From assembly GCA_003248805.1 (NCBI GenBank), contig QFQY01000019.1, positions 1 to 64,000 of the forward strand: DNA of 64,000 nt. The letters are read 5' to 3'. Source of the DNA: Chelatococcus sp. GTDB taxonomy: Bacteria; Pseudomonadota; Alphaproteobacteria; Rhizobiales; Beijerinckiaceae. How positions within the stretch are numbered: position 1 is the first letter of the stretch; each line of letters starts with the position of its first letter. This document shows, piece after piece, positions 17,164-25,761 of this stretch. The notes beneath the pieces were generated by a model. That model was not told the DNA's origin. It made no database searches and saw only the letters and a list, made by a program, of their open reading frames with translations. The position numbers and the translations under genes were made by a program.

Positions 17164-17185
17164 GCCGGGCGCTTCGGCGCCCGGC
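17164..17185 (-). other. Intra-operon stem-loop with TTCG loop
   Basis: GCCGGGCGC-TTCG-GCGCCCGGC, a perfect 9-bp stem with a stable tetraloop between the dapA-like gene and the CoA-transferase gene. No T tract; likely a message-stability or processing element. Confidence 0.65.
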
Positions 17186-17211
17186 CATGGCGCGCCCCTG
17201 CGGGCGAAAGC

Positions 17212-18129
17212 TCAGCGGCCCCAGCGCAGCGCGAGCGGATCGAGCTCGCGGGCGAGTTCGAGGAGCTGGGCCCGCGTGTCGGGGTGCAGCTCCGTCAGCG
17301 GATGGCGCACGGCATCGCTCTTGATCACGCCGCCCGCCTTCATCACCGCCTTGGCGGAGCGCAGCCCGCATTGCCGGTTCTCGAAATTGATGATCGGCAG
17401 CACGCGGGCATAGAGCGCCATGGCCTGCGCGCGGTCGCCCGCGAAAAAGGCCGTCAGGATGGGCTTGATCAGGTCCGGGATCATCGCGCTCGTCATCGTG
17501 CCGGTCGCACCGGCGTCGAGATCGGCCATCAGGGTGATGCCTTCCTCGCCATCGAAGGGCCCGGCGACGGCCTGTCCGCCCGCGGCGATCAGCGCGCGCA
17601 GCTTGCCGGCCGTACCAGGGACCTCGATCTTGAAGTAGCGCACCAGCGGCACTTCCTTCGCGAGCCGCACCATGAAGGGCACGGTCAGCGTGACGCCCGA
17701 GAGCGGTGCGTCCTGCAGGATGATCGGGATGCCGCAGGCGTCGGCGACGATCTTGAAGTGCTCGATCATGCCCTGCTCGTCGGCCTTGAGCAGCGCGCCG
17801 TGATAGGGCGGCATCATCATCAGCATCTTCGCGCCGGCATCGGCCGCCGCGCGCGCGCGCTGCGCCGCGATGCGGGTGGAGAAATGCGAGGTGGTGACGA
17901 TGACCGGCACGCGGCCGGCGACCTGATCGAGCGACAGCCGCATGAGCTCGTGGCGCTCGGCGTCGGTCAGCAGGAACTGCTCCGAGAAGTTGGCGAGGAT
18001 GCAGATGCCGTCGACGCCCTGGTCGACCAGCAGGTCCATGACGCGGCGGTTGCCCTCGAGGTCGAGATCGCCGTTCTCGTGGAAGATGGTCGGTGCGATG
18101 GGCAGCACGCCCTTATAGGGTTCGGTCAT
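17212..18129 (-). CDS. DapA/N-acetylneuraminate-lyase superfamily protein, atypical active site
   Basis: Class I aldolase-fold protein of 305 residues. The Schiff-base lysine is present (Lys167 in YFKIE), but the usual GTTGE is replaced by ANFSEQ (46-51) and the usual YN-P tyrosine motif by LQDAP (138-142). It is therefore not an ordinary dihydrodipicolinate synthase. Together with PdxA2-like, HIBADH and CoA-transferase neighbours it most likely cleaves or dehydrates a 2-oxo or hydroxy acid. The start at 18129 overlaps the tctA stop by 17 bases, so the two are co-translated. Confidence 0.85.
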   Translation of the reverse strand: MTEPYKGVLPIAPTIFHENGDLDLEGNRRVMDLLVDQGVDGICILANFSEQFLLTDAERHELMRLSLDQVAGRVPVIVTTSHFSTRIAAQRARAAADAGAKMLMMMPPYHGALLKADEQGMIEHFKIVADACGIPIILQDAPLSGVTLTVPFMVRLAKEVPLVRYFKIEVPGTAGKLRALIAAGGQAVAGPFDGEEGITLMADLDAGATGTMTSAMIPDLIKPILTAFFAGDRAQAMALYARVLPIINFENRQCGLRSAKAVMKAGGVIKSDAVRHPLTELHPDTRAQLLELARELDPLALRWGR

Positions 18130-19654
18130 GGCTCGTTTCCGGTCGGGTTGGTTCGGGTCGGCGGCTGCCGCGCGCGCCGCGCAGGATCATGCCGACGAGG
18201 GGGCTCAATAGCAAAAGCAGGCCGATCGCCATCAGCGTCGTGACCAGCGGGTTCGACCAGAAGATCGAGAGCGAGCCCTGGCTGAAGATCATCGACTGGC
18301 GGAAGGCGTCCTCGGCCTTGTCGCCGATCACCATGGCGAGCACGAGCGGCGCGATCGGATAGTCGAGCTTCTTGAAGACGTAGCCGACCAGCCCGAAGGC
18401 GAGCGCGAGCCAGATGTCGAAGGATTTGCTGCCGACTGTGTAGGCGCCGATGAAGCAGATCACCACGATCACCGGGCCGATGATCGAGAACGGAATGCGC
18501 AGGATCGAGGCGAAGAGCGGCACCGTCGCGAGCACGACGACGACGGCGACGACATTGCCGAGATACATCGAGGCGATCAGCCCCCAGACGAAGTCCGGCC
18601 GGTCGGTGAACAGCGTCGGGCCGGGATTCAGGCCCCAGATCATCAGCCCGCCCATCATCACGGCGGCCGTGGCCGAGCCGGGGATGCCGAGCGCCAGCAT
18701 GGGCAGCATCGCGGCGGAGCCGGCGGCATGATCGGCCGTCTCGGGCGCGATCACGCCTTCGGGCTCGCCCTTGCCGAATTTGCCGGGGTGGCGGGATGAG
18801 CGCTTCGCCATGGCATAGGACATGAAGGACGCGGCCGTCGGCCCGCCGGGCGTGATGCCCATCCAGATGCCGATCAGCGACGAGCGCAGCAGGGCGAGCC
18901 AGTAGCGCGGCAGCTTCGCGGCGGTGCGCAGCACGTCGCCGACGCGGATCTTGGCCTTGACGCCTTCGAAGCGCAGGCCTTCCTCCATCGTCTGAAGCAG
19001 CTCGCCGAGCCCGAAGAGGCCGATGACCGCGATCAGGAAGCTGACCCCGCCGAGCAGCACGTCGAAGTCATAGGTCAGACGGATGTTGCCCGAGACGGAA
19101 TCCATGCCGACCGAGGCGAGCGTGAAGCCGACGCCCATCGAGACGATGGTCTTGAGCGGGGAGGCGCCGCCGAGCCCGATGAAGCTCGCGAAGGTCATGA
19201 AATAGACGGCGAAGAACTCCGGCGAGGAGAAGCGCAGCGCGAAGCCCGCGACCCAGCCCGAGAGCAGCGTGATCAGGATGACGCCGGCGAGAGCCCCGAT
19301 GCCGGCGGACAGGAAGGCGAAGGAGAGCGCCTCCGTCGCGCGCCCCTGCTTCGCCATGGGATGGCCGTCGAAGGTGGTCGCGACCGAGGAGGGCTCGCCG
19401 GGAATGTTGAACAGGATCGAGGTGGTCGAGCCGCCGAAGAGCGCGCCCCAGTAGAGCGAGGTCAGCAGGATGATCGCCGAGACCGGGTCCATCGAAAAGG
19501 TCAGCGGCAGCAGCAGCGACACGCCGTTGGGCGCCCCCAGCCCCGGAAGCACTCCGACGAGGATGCCGAGCAGCACGCCCGCCATCATCAGCAGCACGTG
19601 ATGGGTGGTCAGCGCGACCGAGAAGCCGTGCATCAGCGAGGCGACGTTGTCCAT
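18113..19654 (-). CDS. tctA: Tripartite tricarboxylate transporter, large permease (TctA)
   Basis: Large TTT membrane subunit of 513 residues with about 11-12 hydrophobic segments. Characteristic VLPGLGAPNGVSLLLPLTF near 35-53, YWGALFGGSTTSILFNIPGEPSSVATTFDGHPMA (68-101) and its internal duplicate GITPGGPTAASFMSYAMAKR near 270. With TctB and TctC it imports a carboxylate using an ion gradient. Encoded 28 bases after tctB in the same leftward operon. Confidence 0.95.
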   Translation of the reverse strand: MDNVASLMHGFSVALTTHHVLLMMAGVLLGILVGVLPGLGAPNGVSLLLPLTFSMDPVSAIILLTSLYWGALFGGSTTSILFNIPGEPSSVATTFDGHPMAKQGRATEALSFAFLSAGIGALAGVILITLLSGWVAGFALRFSSPEFFAVYFMTFASFIGLGGASPLKTIVSMGVGFTLASVGMDSVSGNIRLTYDFDVLLGGVSFLIAVIGLFGLGELLQTMEEGLRFEGVKAKIRVGDVLRTAAKLPRYWLALLRSSLIGIWMGITPGGPTAASFMSYAMAKRSSRHPGKFGKGEPEGVIAPETADHAAGSAAMLPMLALGIPGSATAAVMMGGLMIWGLNPGPTLFTDRPDFVWGLIASMYLGNVVAVVVVLATVPLFASILRIPFSIIGPVIVVICFIGAYTVGSKSFDIWLALAFGLVGYVFKKLDYPIAPLVLAMVIGDKAEDAFRQSMIFSQGSLSIFWSNPLVTTLMAIGLLLLLSPLVGMILRGARGSRRPEPTRPETSHDRTL

Positions 19655-19682
19655 CAGGCGGCTCTCCGGTCGGCCCGCGGCA

Positions 19683-20174
19683 TCACAGGCCGAGCAGCGG
19701 TTCGATCGGGCCCTTCAGCAGGCCGATCTGGAAGAATTTCTCGAGCGCGAGATAGAAGAAGGCGGCCGAGACGAGCGCCGTCGCCAGCGAGGGCAACCAG
19801 CCGTAGCGACCCTGAACGCGCATCGCGAAGACGAGGTAGAGGATCGTCGCCGCATACATGCCGAGGGTGACGCTGAGCAGCACGAAGCCGATCATCGGCA
19901 GCAGGAAGCCGGCGACGCGGCGGGCCTGGTCGCGGTCGAGCAGGGTTTCCGACAGGTTCGTTCCCACGCCCGAAAGCCGCCGCCGCCAGGTCAGCGCCAG
20001 CGTGCCGAGGCTCGCCAGCGCGACCAGCAGGCCGGCATAGAAGGGAAAGGCTCCGGGCTGCGGGCCGGAGGAATCCCAGCCGATGCCGAAGTCGAGCGCC
20101 CCGTTGACGATGACCAGCCCGTAGACGCCGGTCGCGATCGCCGTGGCTGTCTCCGCCCAGAGACGGCTGATCAT
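19683..20174 (-). CDS. tctB: Tripartite tricarboxylate transporter, small permease (TctB)
   Basis: Small TTT subunit of 163 residues with four hydrophobic segments (about 7-25, 42-60, 88-108, 112-145). Sequence is poorly conserved in this family; the call rests on size, topology, the IGWDSSGPQPGAFPFYAGLLV segment typical of TctB, and position between tctC and tctA. Confidence 0.88.
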   Translation of the reverse strand: MISRLWAETATAIATGVYGLVIVNGALDFGIGWDSSGPQPGAFPFYAGLLVALASLGTLALTWRRRLSGVGTNLSETLLDRDQARRVAGFLLPMIGFVLLSVTLGMYAATILYLVFAMRVQGRYGWLPSLATALVSAAFFYLALEKFFQIGLLKGPIEPLLGL

Positions 20175-20265
20175 GCGGGTTTCCCTCCGCGCTCTTATGG
20201 CTCGTGCGAGATCGTCGAGGGCGGGTTTCGACCGTTCGTCGACCCCCTCCGCCCCCGTGACACGG

Positions 20266-20298
20266 GTTCCGGCGCGGCGGCCTGCACCACGCCGGAAC
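20266..20298 (-). other. Intra-operon stem-loop between tctC and tctB
   Basis: Perfect 9-bp arms GTTCCGGCG (20266-20274) and CGCCGGAAC (20290-20298) beginning 13 bases after the tctC stop in the direction of transcription. As after other binding-protein genes here, it may set high binding-protein to permease ratios. Confidence 0.6.
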
Positions 20299-20310
20299 GG
20301 TGGCCGTGGC

Positions 20311-21303
20311 CTATTTCACCACCCAGCCTTCGGCCTCGAAGACCTTGCGGTTGGCGGCCTCGTCCCTGGCGACGAACTCGGCGAATTCCTTGCCCTTCAT
20401 GAACTTGCCGGTCTGGGCCGTGCGGGCGACGAATTCCTGCCATTCCGGGGTCTGGCTCACCTTCTCGAGCACGCCCTCGTAGAAGCCGACGGCGTCGGCC
20501 GGGACCTCCGCCGGCAGCCAGACGGTGCGCGGCATCTGGAAGGTCTCGAGCGGCAGTCCGGCCTCCTTGCAGGTCGGGATGTCGCCCCAGCCCTTGCCCT
20601 CGAAGACCGGCTCGCTCTTGGCCAGGCGTGTCGGCGAGAAGACGCAGAGCGGCTTGACCTGCCCGGCCTTCCACTGGCCGACATTCTCGTTGGGATTGTT
20701 GGTGTTGGAGTCGACATGGCCGCCTGCGAGCTGCGTGGCGGCGAGGCCTCCGCCCTGGAAGGGCACATAGATCCACTTGGCGCCGGTCGCCTCCTGGATC
20801 ATGGCCGTCAGCGTCTGGTCGGTGTCCTTGGACTGGCTGCCGGCCATCTTGAAGGTGCCGGGCTTGGCCTTGACGGCCTCGATATAGGACTTGGCATCGG
20901 CATAGGGCGCGCTGCCGTTCACCCAGATCAGGAACTCGTCGAGGGCGAGTGACGCGACGGGGGTGAAGTCCGACGGCTTGAAGGCGAGCTTGGCGACATA
21001 GGGCAGCAGATAGGCGTTGTTGGTGCCGAAAATGACGCGGTGAGGGTCGCCCTTGCCGGCCTTGCCGTGGACATAGCCCTCTGCGCCGGAGCCGCCGCCC
21101 TTGTTGACGACGACGATGGGCTGCTCGACCAGCTTGTGCTTGGTGATGATCGCCTGGACCATGCGGGCGAAATTGTCGGTGCCGCCGCCGGGACCCGAGG
21201 TCACGACGAATTCGATCGGCTTGCTGGGCTGCCAGGCCAGTGCGACCGAAGGCAGACAGATGACCGCCGCCGCGAGCGCGGCGGAACGGAAACGGGCCGT
21301 CAT
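20311..21303 (-). CDS. tctC: TTT substrate-binding protein (TctC/Bug family)
   Basis: Periplasmic binding protein of 330 residues. Signal peptide MTARFRSAALAAAVICLPSVALA; then KPIEFVVTSGPGGGTDNFARMV (the Bug ligand-loop PGGGTD), KGGGSGAEGYVHGKAG and GTNNAYLLP. It follows the pdxA2-like gene by 80 bases. The full tctC-B-A set is present, so a functional importer is likely. Bug proteins bind di- and tricarboxylates, aromatic acids or their amides; the ligand is unknown. Confidence 0.92.
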   Translation of the reverse strand: MTARFRSAALAAAVICLPSVALAWQPSKPIEFVVTSGPGGGTDNFARMVQAIITKHKLVEQPIVVVNKGGGSGAEGYVHGKAGKGDPHRVIFGTNNAYLLPYVAKLAFKPSDFTPVASLALDEFLIWVNGSAPYADAKSYIEAVKAKPGTFKMAGSQSKDTDQTLTAMIQEATGAKWIYVPFQGGGLAATQLAGGHVDSNTNNPNENVGQWKAGQVKPLCVFSPTRLAKSEPVFEGKGWGDIPTCKEAGLPLETFQMPRTVWLPAEVPADAVGFYEGVLEKVSQTPEWQEFVARTAQTGKFMKGKEFAEFVARDEAANRKVFEAEGWVVK

Positions 21304-21383
21304 GGGCGTTCTCCCTATGTGTTTCTGCTTTAAGGGCGCTCTTTGCCGGCGCCTTGAATTCAGACTGTCGGGCCGTGTCGCGG

Positions 21384-22418
21384 TCAGGCGGCCTCACGCC
21401 GCCTGGCATCCTCCGCCATCTTGATCGCGAGGGCGAGGGCGGCGCGCGTGGCGCCGAGATTGGCGATGCCCTTGCCGGCGATCTCGTAGGCCGTGCCGTG
21501 CGCGGGCGTGCAGATCGGGAAGGGGAAGCCGCCGATCAGGGTGACGCCGCGATCGAAGCCGATGAGCTTCATGGCGATCTGGCCCTGGTCGTGGAACATG
21601 GTCAGGACGGCGTCGAAATCGCCGTTGCGGGCGCGCAGGAACACCGTGTCCGACGGGAACGGCCCTTCGACGCAAAAGCCCTTCGCCTTCGCGGCCTGGA
21701 CCGCCGGCTCGATGGTCTCGATCTCGTCGCGGCCGAAATTGCCGCCGTCGCCGCAATGCGGATTGAGGCCGGCGACCGCGATCCGCGGCGGATCGAAGCC
21801 GGCGGCGCGCAGATTGGCGTCGGCGAGGGCCAGCGCCCGCAGGATGCGCTCCTGCGTGATGTTGGCGGCGACCTCCGACAGCGGGATATGCGAGGTCACC
21901 CGCGCGTTCCAGAGCTTGTCGAGGATGTTGAACTCGCTCGCCGGGCCCTCGAAGCCGATCGCATCGCGAACGAAGCGGATCTCGTCGTCGTAGCCCTGAT
22001 AGGCGAAGCGCATCGCCGCCTTGTTGAAGGGTGTGAAGAACACCGCGTCGGCATGGCCGGCGGCGGCGAAGCGCAGCGCCCGGCGGAAATTCTCGGTGGC
22101 GGCGCGCCCGCCGGCGAGCGTCGGCGTGCCGCGCTTCAGCTCGGCCGGGTCGTGGTTGGCGAGGTCGACGAAGACCGGGCGCCCCGAGAACGCCGGCAGC
22201 GGCGCGCCATCGGCCACCGTCTCGACATCCGGATCGACGCCGCCGTCGGCGATGCCGAGCTCGAGCAGCCGCCTGTCGCCGAACACGACATAGTCGGCGG
22301 CCCCGCGAAGATCCGGCTCCGCGAGAATGCGCGCCGTCAGTTCCGGGCTGATCCCCGACGGGTCGCCCATCGCCACGGCGATGACCGGCCGCGTGCCTTC
22401 GTCCCTGTGCATCGGCAT
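21384..22418 (-). CDS. PdxA family dehydrogenase (PdxA2-like)
   Basis: Metal- and NAD-dependent dehydrogenase of 344 residues in the 4-hydroxythreonine-4-phosphate dehydrogenase family. Seen: IAVAMGDPSGISPEL (near 13-27), TSHIPLSEV (150s, metal-binding His), LNPHCGDGGNFGRDE, MFHDQGQIAMK and TPAHGTAYEIAGKG. In a catabolic operon with TTT transporter genes it is most likely a PdxA2-type enzyme acting on phosphorylated four-carbon acids, or a relative, rather than vitamin B6 synthesis; no kinase is encoded here. The start MPMHRDEG at 22418 is preferred (AGAGGAAAC upstream); an in-frame start at 22454 adds 12 residues. First gene of the seven-gene operon. Confidence 0.85.
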   Translation of the reverse strand: MPMHRDEGTRPVIAVAMGDPSGISPELTARILAEPDLRGAADYVVFGDRRLLELGIADGGVDPDVETVADGAPLPAFSGRPVFVDLANHDPAELKRGTPTLAGGRAATENFRRALRFAAAGHADAVFFTPFNKAAMRFAYQGYDDEIRFVRDAIGFEGPASEFNILDKLWNARVTSHIPLSEVAANITQERILRALALADANLRAAGFDPPRIAVAGLNPHCGDGGNFGRDEIETIEPAVQAAKAKGFCVEGPFPSDTVFLRARNGDFDAVLTMFHDQGQIAMKLIGFDRGVTLIGGFPFPICTPAHGTAYEIAGKGIANLGATRAALALAIKMAEDARRREAA

Positions 22419-22474
22419 GTCCGTTGCGTTTCCTCTTTCCTGAATCGCTAACATGCGAGAGCGGCCGTCGCAAG

Positions 22475-22492
22475 TATGCTGTATGCAGCATA
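22475..22492. promoter_or_regulatory. GntR-type operator site B in the divergent promoter
   Basis: TATGCTGTATGCAGCATA: arms TATGCTG and CAGCATA are perfect inverted repeats, and the right part TGTATGCAGCATA matches sites A and C. It lies 57 bases before the pdxA2-like start (leftward) and 64 bases before the SAF dehydrogenase start (rightward); a CATAAT -10-like hexamer (22489-22494) overlaps it on the rightward strand. Confidence 0.65.
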
Positions 22493-22555
22493 ATTTCGAT
22501 GGGCTAGATAAGGCTCAACGGCGCCGGAGTGTGCCGGGTCCGGAGGAAGGTCACC

Positions 22556-23959
22556 GTGAATTTCCATACTCACTACGCGCGCGTCGCCCGGCCGGTCGAA
22601 ACCTGCCTCGTCGGGAGCGGGGGCTTCGGCCGCAGCTTTCTCGGCCAGTCGGCCCGGATGAAGCTCGTCAATGCACGGATTGCCGTCGACATCTCCGGCG
22701 AGGCCGCGGCCCGGGCGCTGGTCGCTGCGGGCGCCGATCCCGCCTCGGTCGCCATCTGTACGAGCGCCGCCGAGGCGCGGGTCGCATGGCAGGCGGGGCG
22801 GCCTGTCGCAGCGGGCGCGCTGGAGACGGTGCTCGACCTGCCTTTCGACGTTCTGGTCGAGGCGACGGGGGCTCCGGTCGCGGCGACGCGCCACGCCTTG
22901 GCGGCCATCGAGGCGGGGCGCCATGTCGCGCTGGTCTCGAAGGAAGCCGACAGCGTGGTGGGTCCGGGGCTCGCGCGCATCGCCGCCGAGAAGGGTGTCG
23001 TCGTCACCCCCGTCGACGGTGACCAGCCGAGCCTGCTGATCGGCCTCGTCACCTGGGCCGAGCTGCTGGGCTTCGAGATCATCGCCGCCGGCAAGTCGAG
23101 CGAATACGATTTCGTCTTCGATCCGGCCTCCGGCGAGGTCTCCTGCAACGGCAGCACGCATGCGCTGCCGGATCTGCGGAGCCTCTGGACGGTGCCGCGC
23201 CGCGAGGCGGTCGCCGTGTCCGCCGCGCGGGCCGAGGTGCTGGGCCGGGCCTTCCCGCTGCGGACCGTGCCGGATCTGTGCGAGATGACGCTCGTCGCCA
23301 ACGCGACAGGGCTCTCCGCCGACCGTCGCGACTTCCATGCGCCGCCGGCCCGGATTCCGGAGCTCGCCGATCTGTTCTGCGAGAGCGGGCAGGGCGGGCT
23401 GCTCTCGGGCACGCGGCGCGTCGACGTTTTCCATCACGTCCGGCTGAAGGACGAGGCCAGCTTCGCCGGCGGCGTCTTCGTCGTCGTGCGCTGCGAGGAC
23501 AAGGAAAGCTGGAAGCTGCTCGAGGAGAAGGGGCATGTCGTGGCCGCCGGCGGGCAGGCGGCGGCGCTCTACCTGCCGCGCCATCTGCTCGGGCTGGAGG
23601 CCGCGACCTCGCTGCTCGATGCGGTCGGCTACGGCGTGTCCGGATATGGCGCGGACTATCGCCCCCGTCAGGACCTCGTGGCGGTGGCGGAGCGCGACCT
23701 CGCGGCCGGCACCGTGCTGACCATGGGCGGCCATCACCACAGCATCGCCGATGTCGGCGCGGCGATGGTGGAGGCGCAAGCCTTGCGCGAGGATCGCCCG
23801 GCGCCGTTCTATCTCGTGGCCGACGCGACGCTGGTCCGGCCGGTCAGGGCAGGGGAGGCGATCCGGCTGGGCGATGTGGCGCTCGACGAGACCTCGCCGC
23901 TGCTGGCGGCGCGGCTGCGGCAGGACAGCCTGTTCTTCGACGCCGCCGCCGCGCGTTGA
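22556..23959 (+). CDS. Homoserine-dehydrogenase-like oxidoreductase with SAF domain (COG4091-like)
   Basis: The 467-residue protein has an N-terminal Rossmann domain (about 12-150, ETCLVGSGGFGRSFLGQ; VEATGAPVAATRHAL), a middle catalytic part with SKEADSVVGPGLARIA and DGDQPSLLIGLVTWA, and a C-terminal SAF-like beta domain (about 380-467, DLVAVAERDLAAGTVLTMGG and RPVRAGEAIRLGDVAL). The start is GTG 22556 (VNFHTHYARV) with GGAGGAAGG 6 bases upstream. Relatives are annotated as predicted homoserine dehydrogenases but occur with TTT/TRAP importers; substrate unknown. Cotranscribed with the gntR 50 bases downstream, divergent from the pdxA2-like operon. Confidence 0.85.
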   Translation: MNFHTHYARVARPVETCLVGSGGFGRSFLGQSARMKLVNARIAVDISGEAAARALVAAGADPASVAICTSAAEARVAWQAGRPVAAGALETVLDLPFDVLVEATGAPVAATRHALAAIEAGRHVALVSKEADSVVGPGLARIAAEKGVVVTPVDGDQPSLLIGLVTWAELLGFEIIAAGKSSEYDFVFDPASGEVSCNGSTHALPDLRSLWTVPRREAVAVSAARAEVLGRAFPLRTVPDLCEMTLVANATGLSADRRDFHAPPARIPELADLFCESGQGGLLSGTRRVDVFHHVRLKDEASFAGGVFVVVRCEDKESWKLLEEKGHVVAAGGQAAALYLPRHLLGLEAATSLLDAVGYGVSGYGADYRPRQDLVAVAERDLAAGTVLTMGGHHHSIADVGAAMVEAQALREDRPAPFYLVADATLVRPVRAGEAIRLGDVALDETSPLLAARLRQDSLFFDAAAAR

Positions 23960-24009
23960 CAGCGCGGGACGGCCATGTCGTAACGCCTTTCAAAGGAGCG
24001 ACACACCTC

Positions 24010-24675
24010 ATGAGCGAACCCGCCGAAGCCTACCCGCGCATCCAGCGGCGCACGCTTCACGAGGAGGTGCTCGAGCGGCTGCGCGACATGATCATCGAGG
24101 GGCGGCTGGAGCCGGGCCAGCGCATCAACGAAGGCGCCGTCGGCGCCCAGCTCGGCGTGTCGCGGACGCCGTTGCGCGAGGCGATCAAGACGCTCGCCAG
24201 CGAGGGGCTCGTCGAGATGCAGCCCGCCAAGGGCGCGGTGGTCCGGCGCTTTTCGGTGCGCGACCTGCGCGAGATCCTGGAGGTCATCGAGTCGCTGGAG
24301 CAGCTCGGCGGCCGCATGGCCTGTGCCCAGGCGACGGACGAGCAGATCGAGGCTCTCCTCGCACTGCACGCGCGCATGATGGAGCTCTACGCGCAGCGCA
24401 ACCGGCTGGAATATTTCAAGCTCAACCAGGCGATCCACTCGGCCATCGTCGCGGCCTCCGGCAATCGCGTGCTGATGGAGATGCACGAGACGCTGCAGGC
24501 CCGGATCAAGCGGCTGCGCTTCGTCGGCAACGAGGGACCGGCCAAATGGGCCGGAGCCGTGGCCGAGCACGAGGAGATGATGGCGGCGCTGAAGCGGCGT
24601 GACGGGGATGCGCTGGCCGACGCCATCGGGCGCCACATGGACCAGACGCTGAGCCGCGTCAGCGAGGTCCTGTAA
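24010..24675 (+). CDS. GntR family regulator, FCD domain
   Basis: Transcription factor of 221 residues. Winged helix at about 14-78 (LHEEVLERLRDMIIEGRLEPGQRINEGAVGAQLGVSRTPLREAIKTL) and a helical FCD ligand domain at about 90-215 with the metal-binding pattern Asp/His...H.AI...H. It follows the SAF dehydrogenase in the same operon and is the best candidate to bind sites A, B and C, since it is the only regulator inside the block they delimit. FCD members usually act as repressors released by an organic acid. Confidence 0.92.
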   Translation: MSEPAEAYPRIQRRTLHEEVLERLRDMIIEGRLEPGQRINEGAVGAQLGVSRTPLREAIKTLASEGLVEMQPAKGAVVRRFSVRDLREILEVIESLEQLGGRMACAQATDEQIEALLALHARMMELYAQRNRLEYFKLNQAIHSAIVAASGNRVLMEMHETLQARIKRLRFVGNEGPAKWAGAVAEHEEMMAALKRRDGDALADAIGRHMDQTLSRVSEVL

Positions 24676-24680
24676 GCTCT

Positions 24681-24710
24681 GGCTCCGATGCGTCGGGACG
24701 CACCGGAGCC
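24681..24710. terminator. Stem-loop between convergent gntR and dctP
   Basis: GGCTCCG-A-TGCGTC-GG-GACGCA-C-CGGAGCC forms a two-part stem of 7 and 6 bp in the 43-base convergent gap. It probably works as a terminator for both strands, though neither side has a clean T tract. Confidence 0.55.
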
Positions 24711-24718
24711 GGGACCGC

Positions 24719-25729
24719 TCAGACCGCGGCCTTCTTGATCGCTTCCAGCGTCTCCCCGCCATATTTGGCGACGAACTCCTTCTCGACCTCGGCGGTCACG
24801 ATCTTCGCGAAGGATTCGCGGTCGGGGTTCTCGACGGCCTGCATGCCGGCCTTCTTCAGCGCGGCGAGGCTGGAGCCCTCCGTATCCTCGTTCATCTGCC
24901 GCTGCGTTCCCGCGAGTTCGACCGCTGTCCGGACGAGGAGCTGCTGCACATCCGCGGGCATCGCGTCGAACTTCGCCTTGTTCATCACCACCGGCCCGGT
25001 GGTGAAGGCGTGGCGCGTGAGCGAAAGATGCTTCTGCACCTCGTTGAACTTGGCGTTCAGGATCAGGGTCACCGGGTTCTCCTGCCCGTCGACCGTGCCG
25101 GTCTCCAGTGCCGTGAACAGCTCCGTGAAGGCCATCGGCGTCGGAATCGCGCCGAGCAGCTGGAAGGCCTTGATGTGGGCCGGGTTCGGCGTGGTGCGGA
25201 TCTTGAGGCCCTTGATGTCGGCGGCGGTGGCGACCGGGCGGCGGTTGTTGGTGAGGTTGCGCCAGCCGATCTCCCAGGTCGCCAGCGCCTTGAGGTTCGC
25301 GCCTTCGAGCTCCCGGCGCAGCCCGTCGCCGATGGGGCCGTCCATGACCACGGCGGCGTGCTTGCGGCTCTGGATCAGGAAGGGCAGGTCGAGCACGTTG
25401 AGCTTCGGCGCGAGGCCGGTGAAGAACGGATTGCCGGTGAGGCAGATGTCGAGCGAGCCGCCACGGACGGCGCTGATCGTCTGCGCGTCCGAGCCCAGGG
25501 CTCCGTTCGGGAAAACCTGAACCTCGTAGCGGCCCTGGCTCCTTTCCTTGACCTTTTCGGCGAAGAGCAGCGCCGCCTTGTGCCAGCTGTCGGCCTCGGG
25601 ATGGGGATGGGCGAAGCGCAGCTTGGCCGCCTGGGCGAGCGCCGGCCTGCCGATCATGAACAGGCCGATGCCGGCGCCCGTGCCGGCCAGCACGGTGCGG
25701 CGCGTGAGTAACTTGCGTGTCTCGATCAT
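24719..25729 (-). CDS. dctP: TRAP transporter substrate-binding protein (DctP)
   Basis: Periplasmic protein of 336 residues. It starts MIETRKLLTRRTVLAGTGAG with a twin-arginine-like RR and cleavage near ALAQ. DctP blocks: KLRFAHPHPEADSWHKAA, YEVQVFPNGALGSDAQ, IKGLKIRTTPNPAHIKAFQLLGAIPTPMAF (ligand-binding Arg) and GQENPVTLI. It is the last gene of its operon, after dctQ and dctM, the reverse of the order at 10-13 kb. Clearly related to the other DctP but with different ligand-pocket surroundings, so probably a different carboxylate. Confidence 0.92.
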   Translation of the reverse strand: MIETRKLLTRRTVLAGTGAGIGLFMIGRPALAQAAKLRFAHPHPEADSWHKAALLFAEKVKERSQGRYEVQVFPNGALGSDAQTISAVRGGSLDICLTGNPFFTGLAPKLNVLDLPFLIQSRKHAAVVMDGPIGDGLRRELEGANLKALATWEIGWRNLTNNRRPVATAADIKGLKIRTTPNPAHIKAFQLLGAIPTPMAFTELFTALETGTVDGQENPVTLILNAKFNEVQKHLSLTRHAFTTGPVVMNKAKFDAMPADVQQLLVRTAVELAGTQRQMNEDTEGSSLAALKKAGMQAVENPDRESFAKIVTAEVEKEFVAKYGGETLEAIKKAAV

Positions 25730-25761
25730 GGGCGTCCCTCCGGTCTTTCTTGGTGCGGGCT

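Noticed and set aside
22529..22555. Longer start for the SAF-domain dehydrogenase
   Set aside because: The extension MCRVRRKVT lies over the GGAGGAAGG ribosome site; GTG 22556 is better placed.
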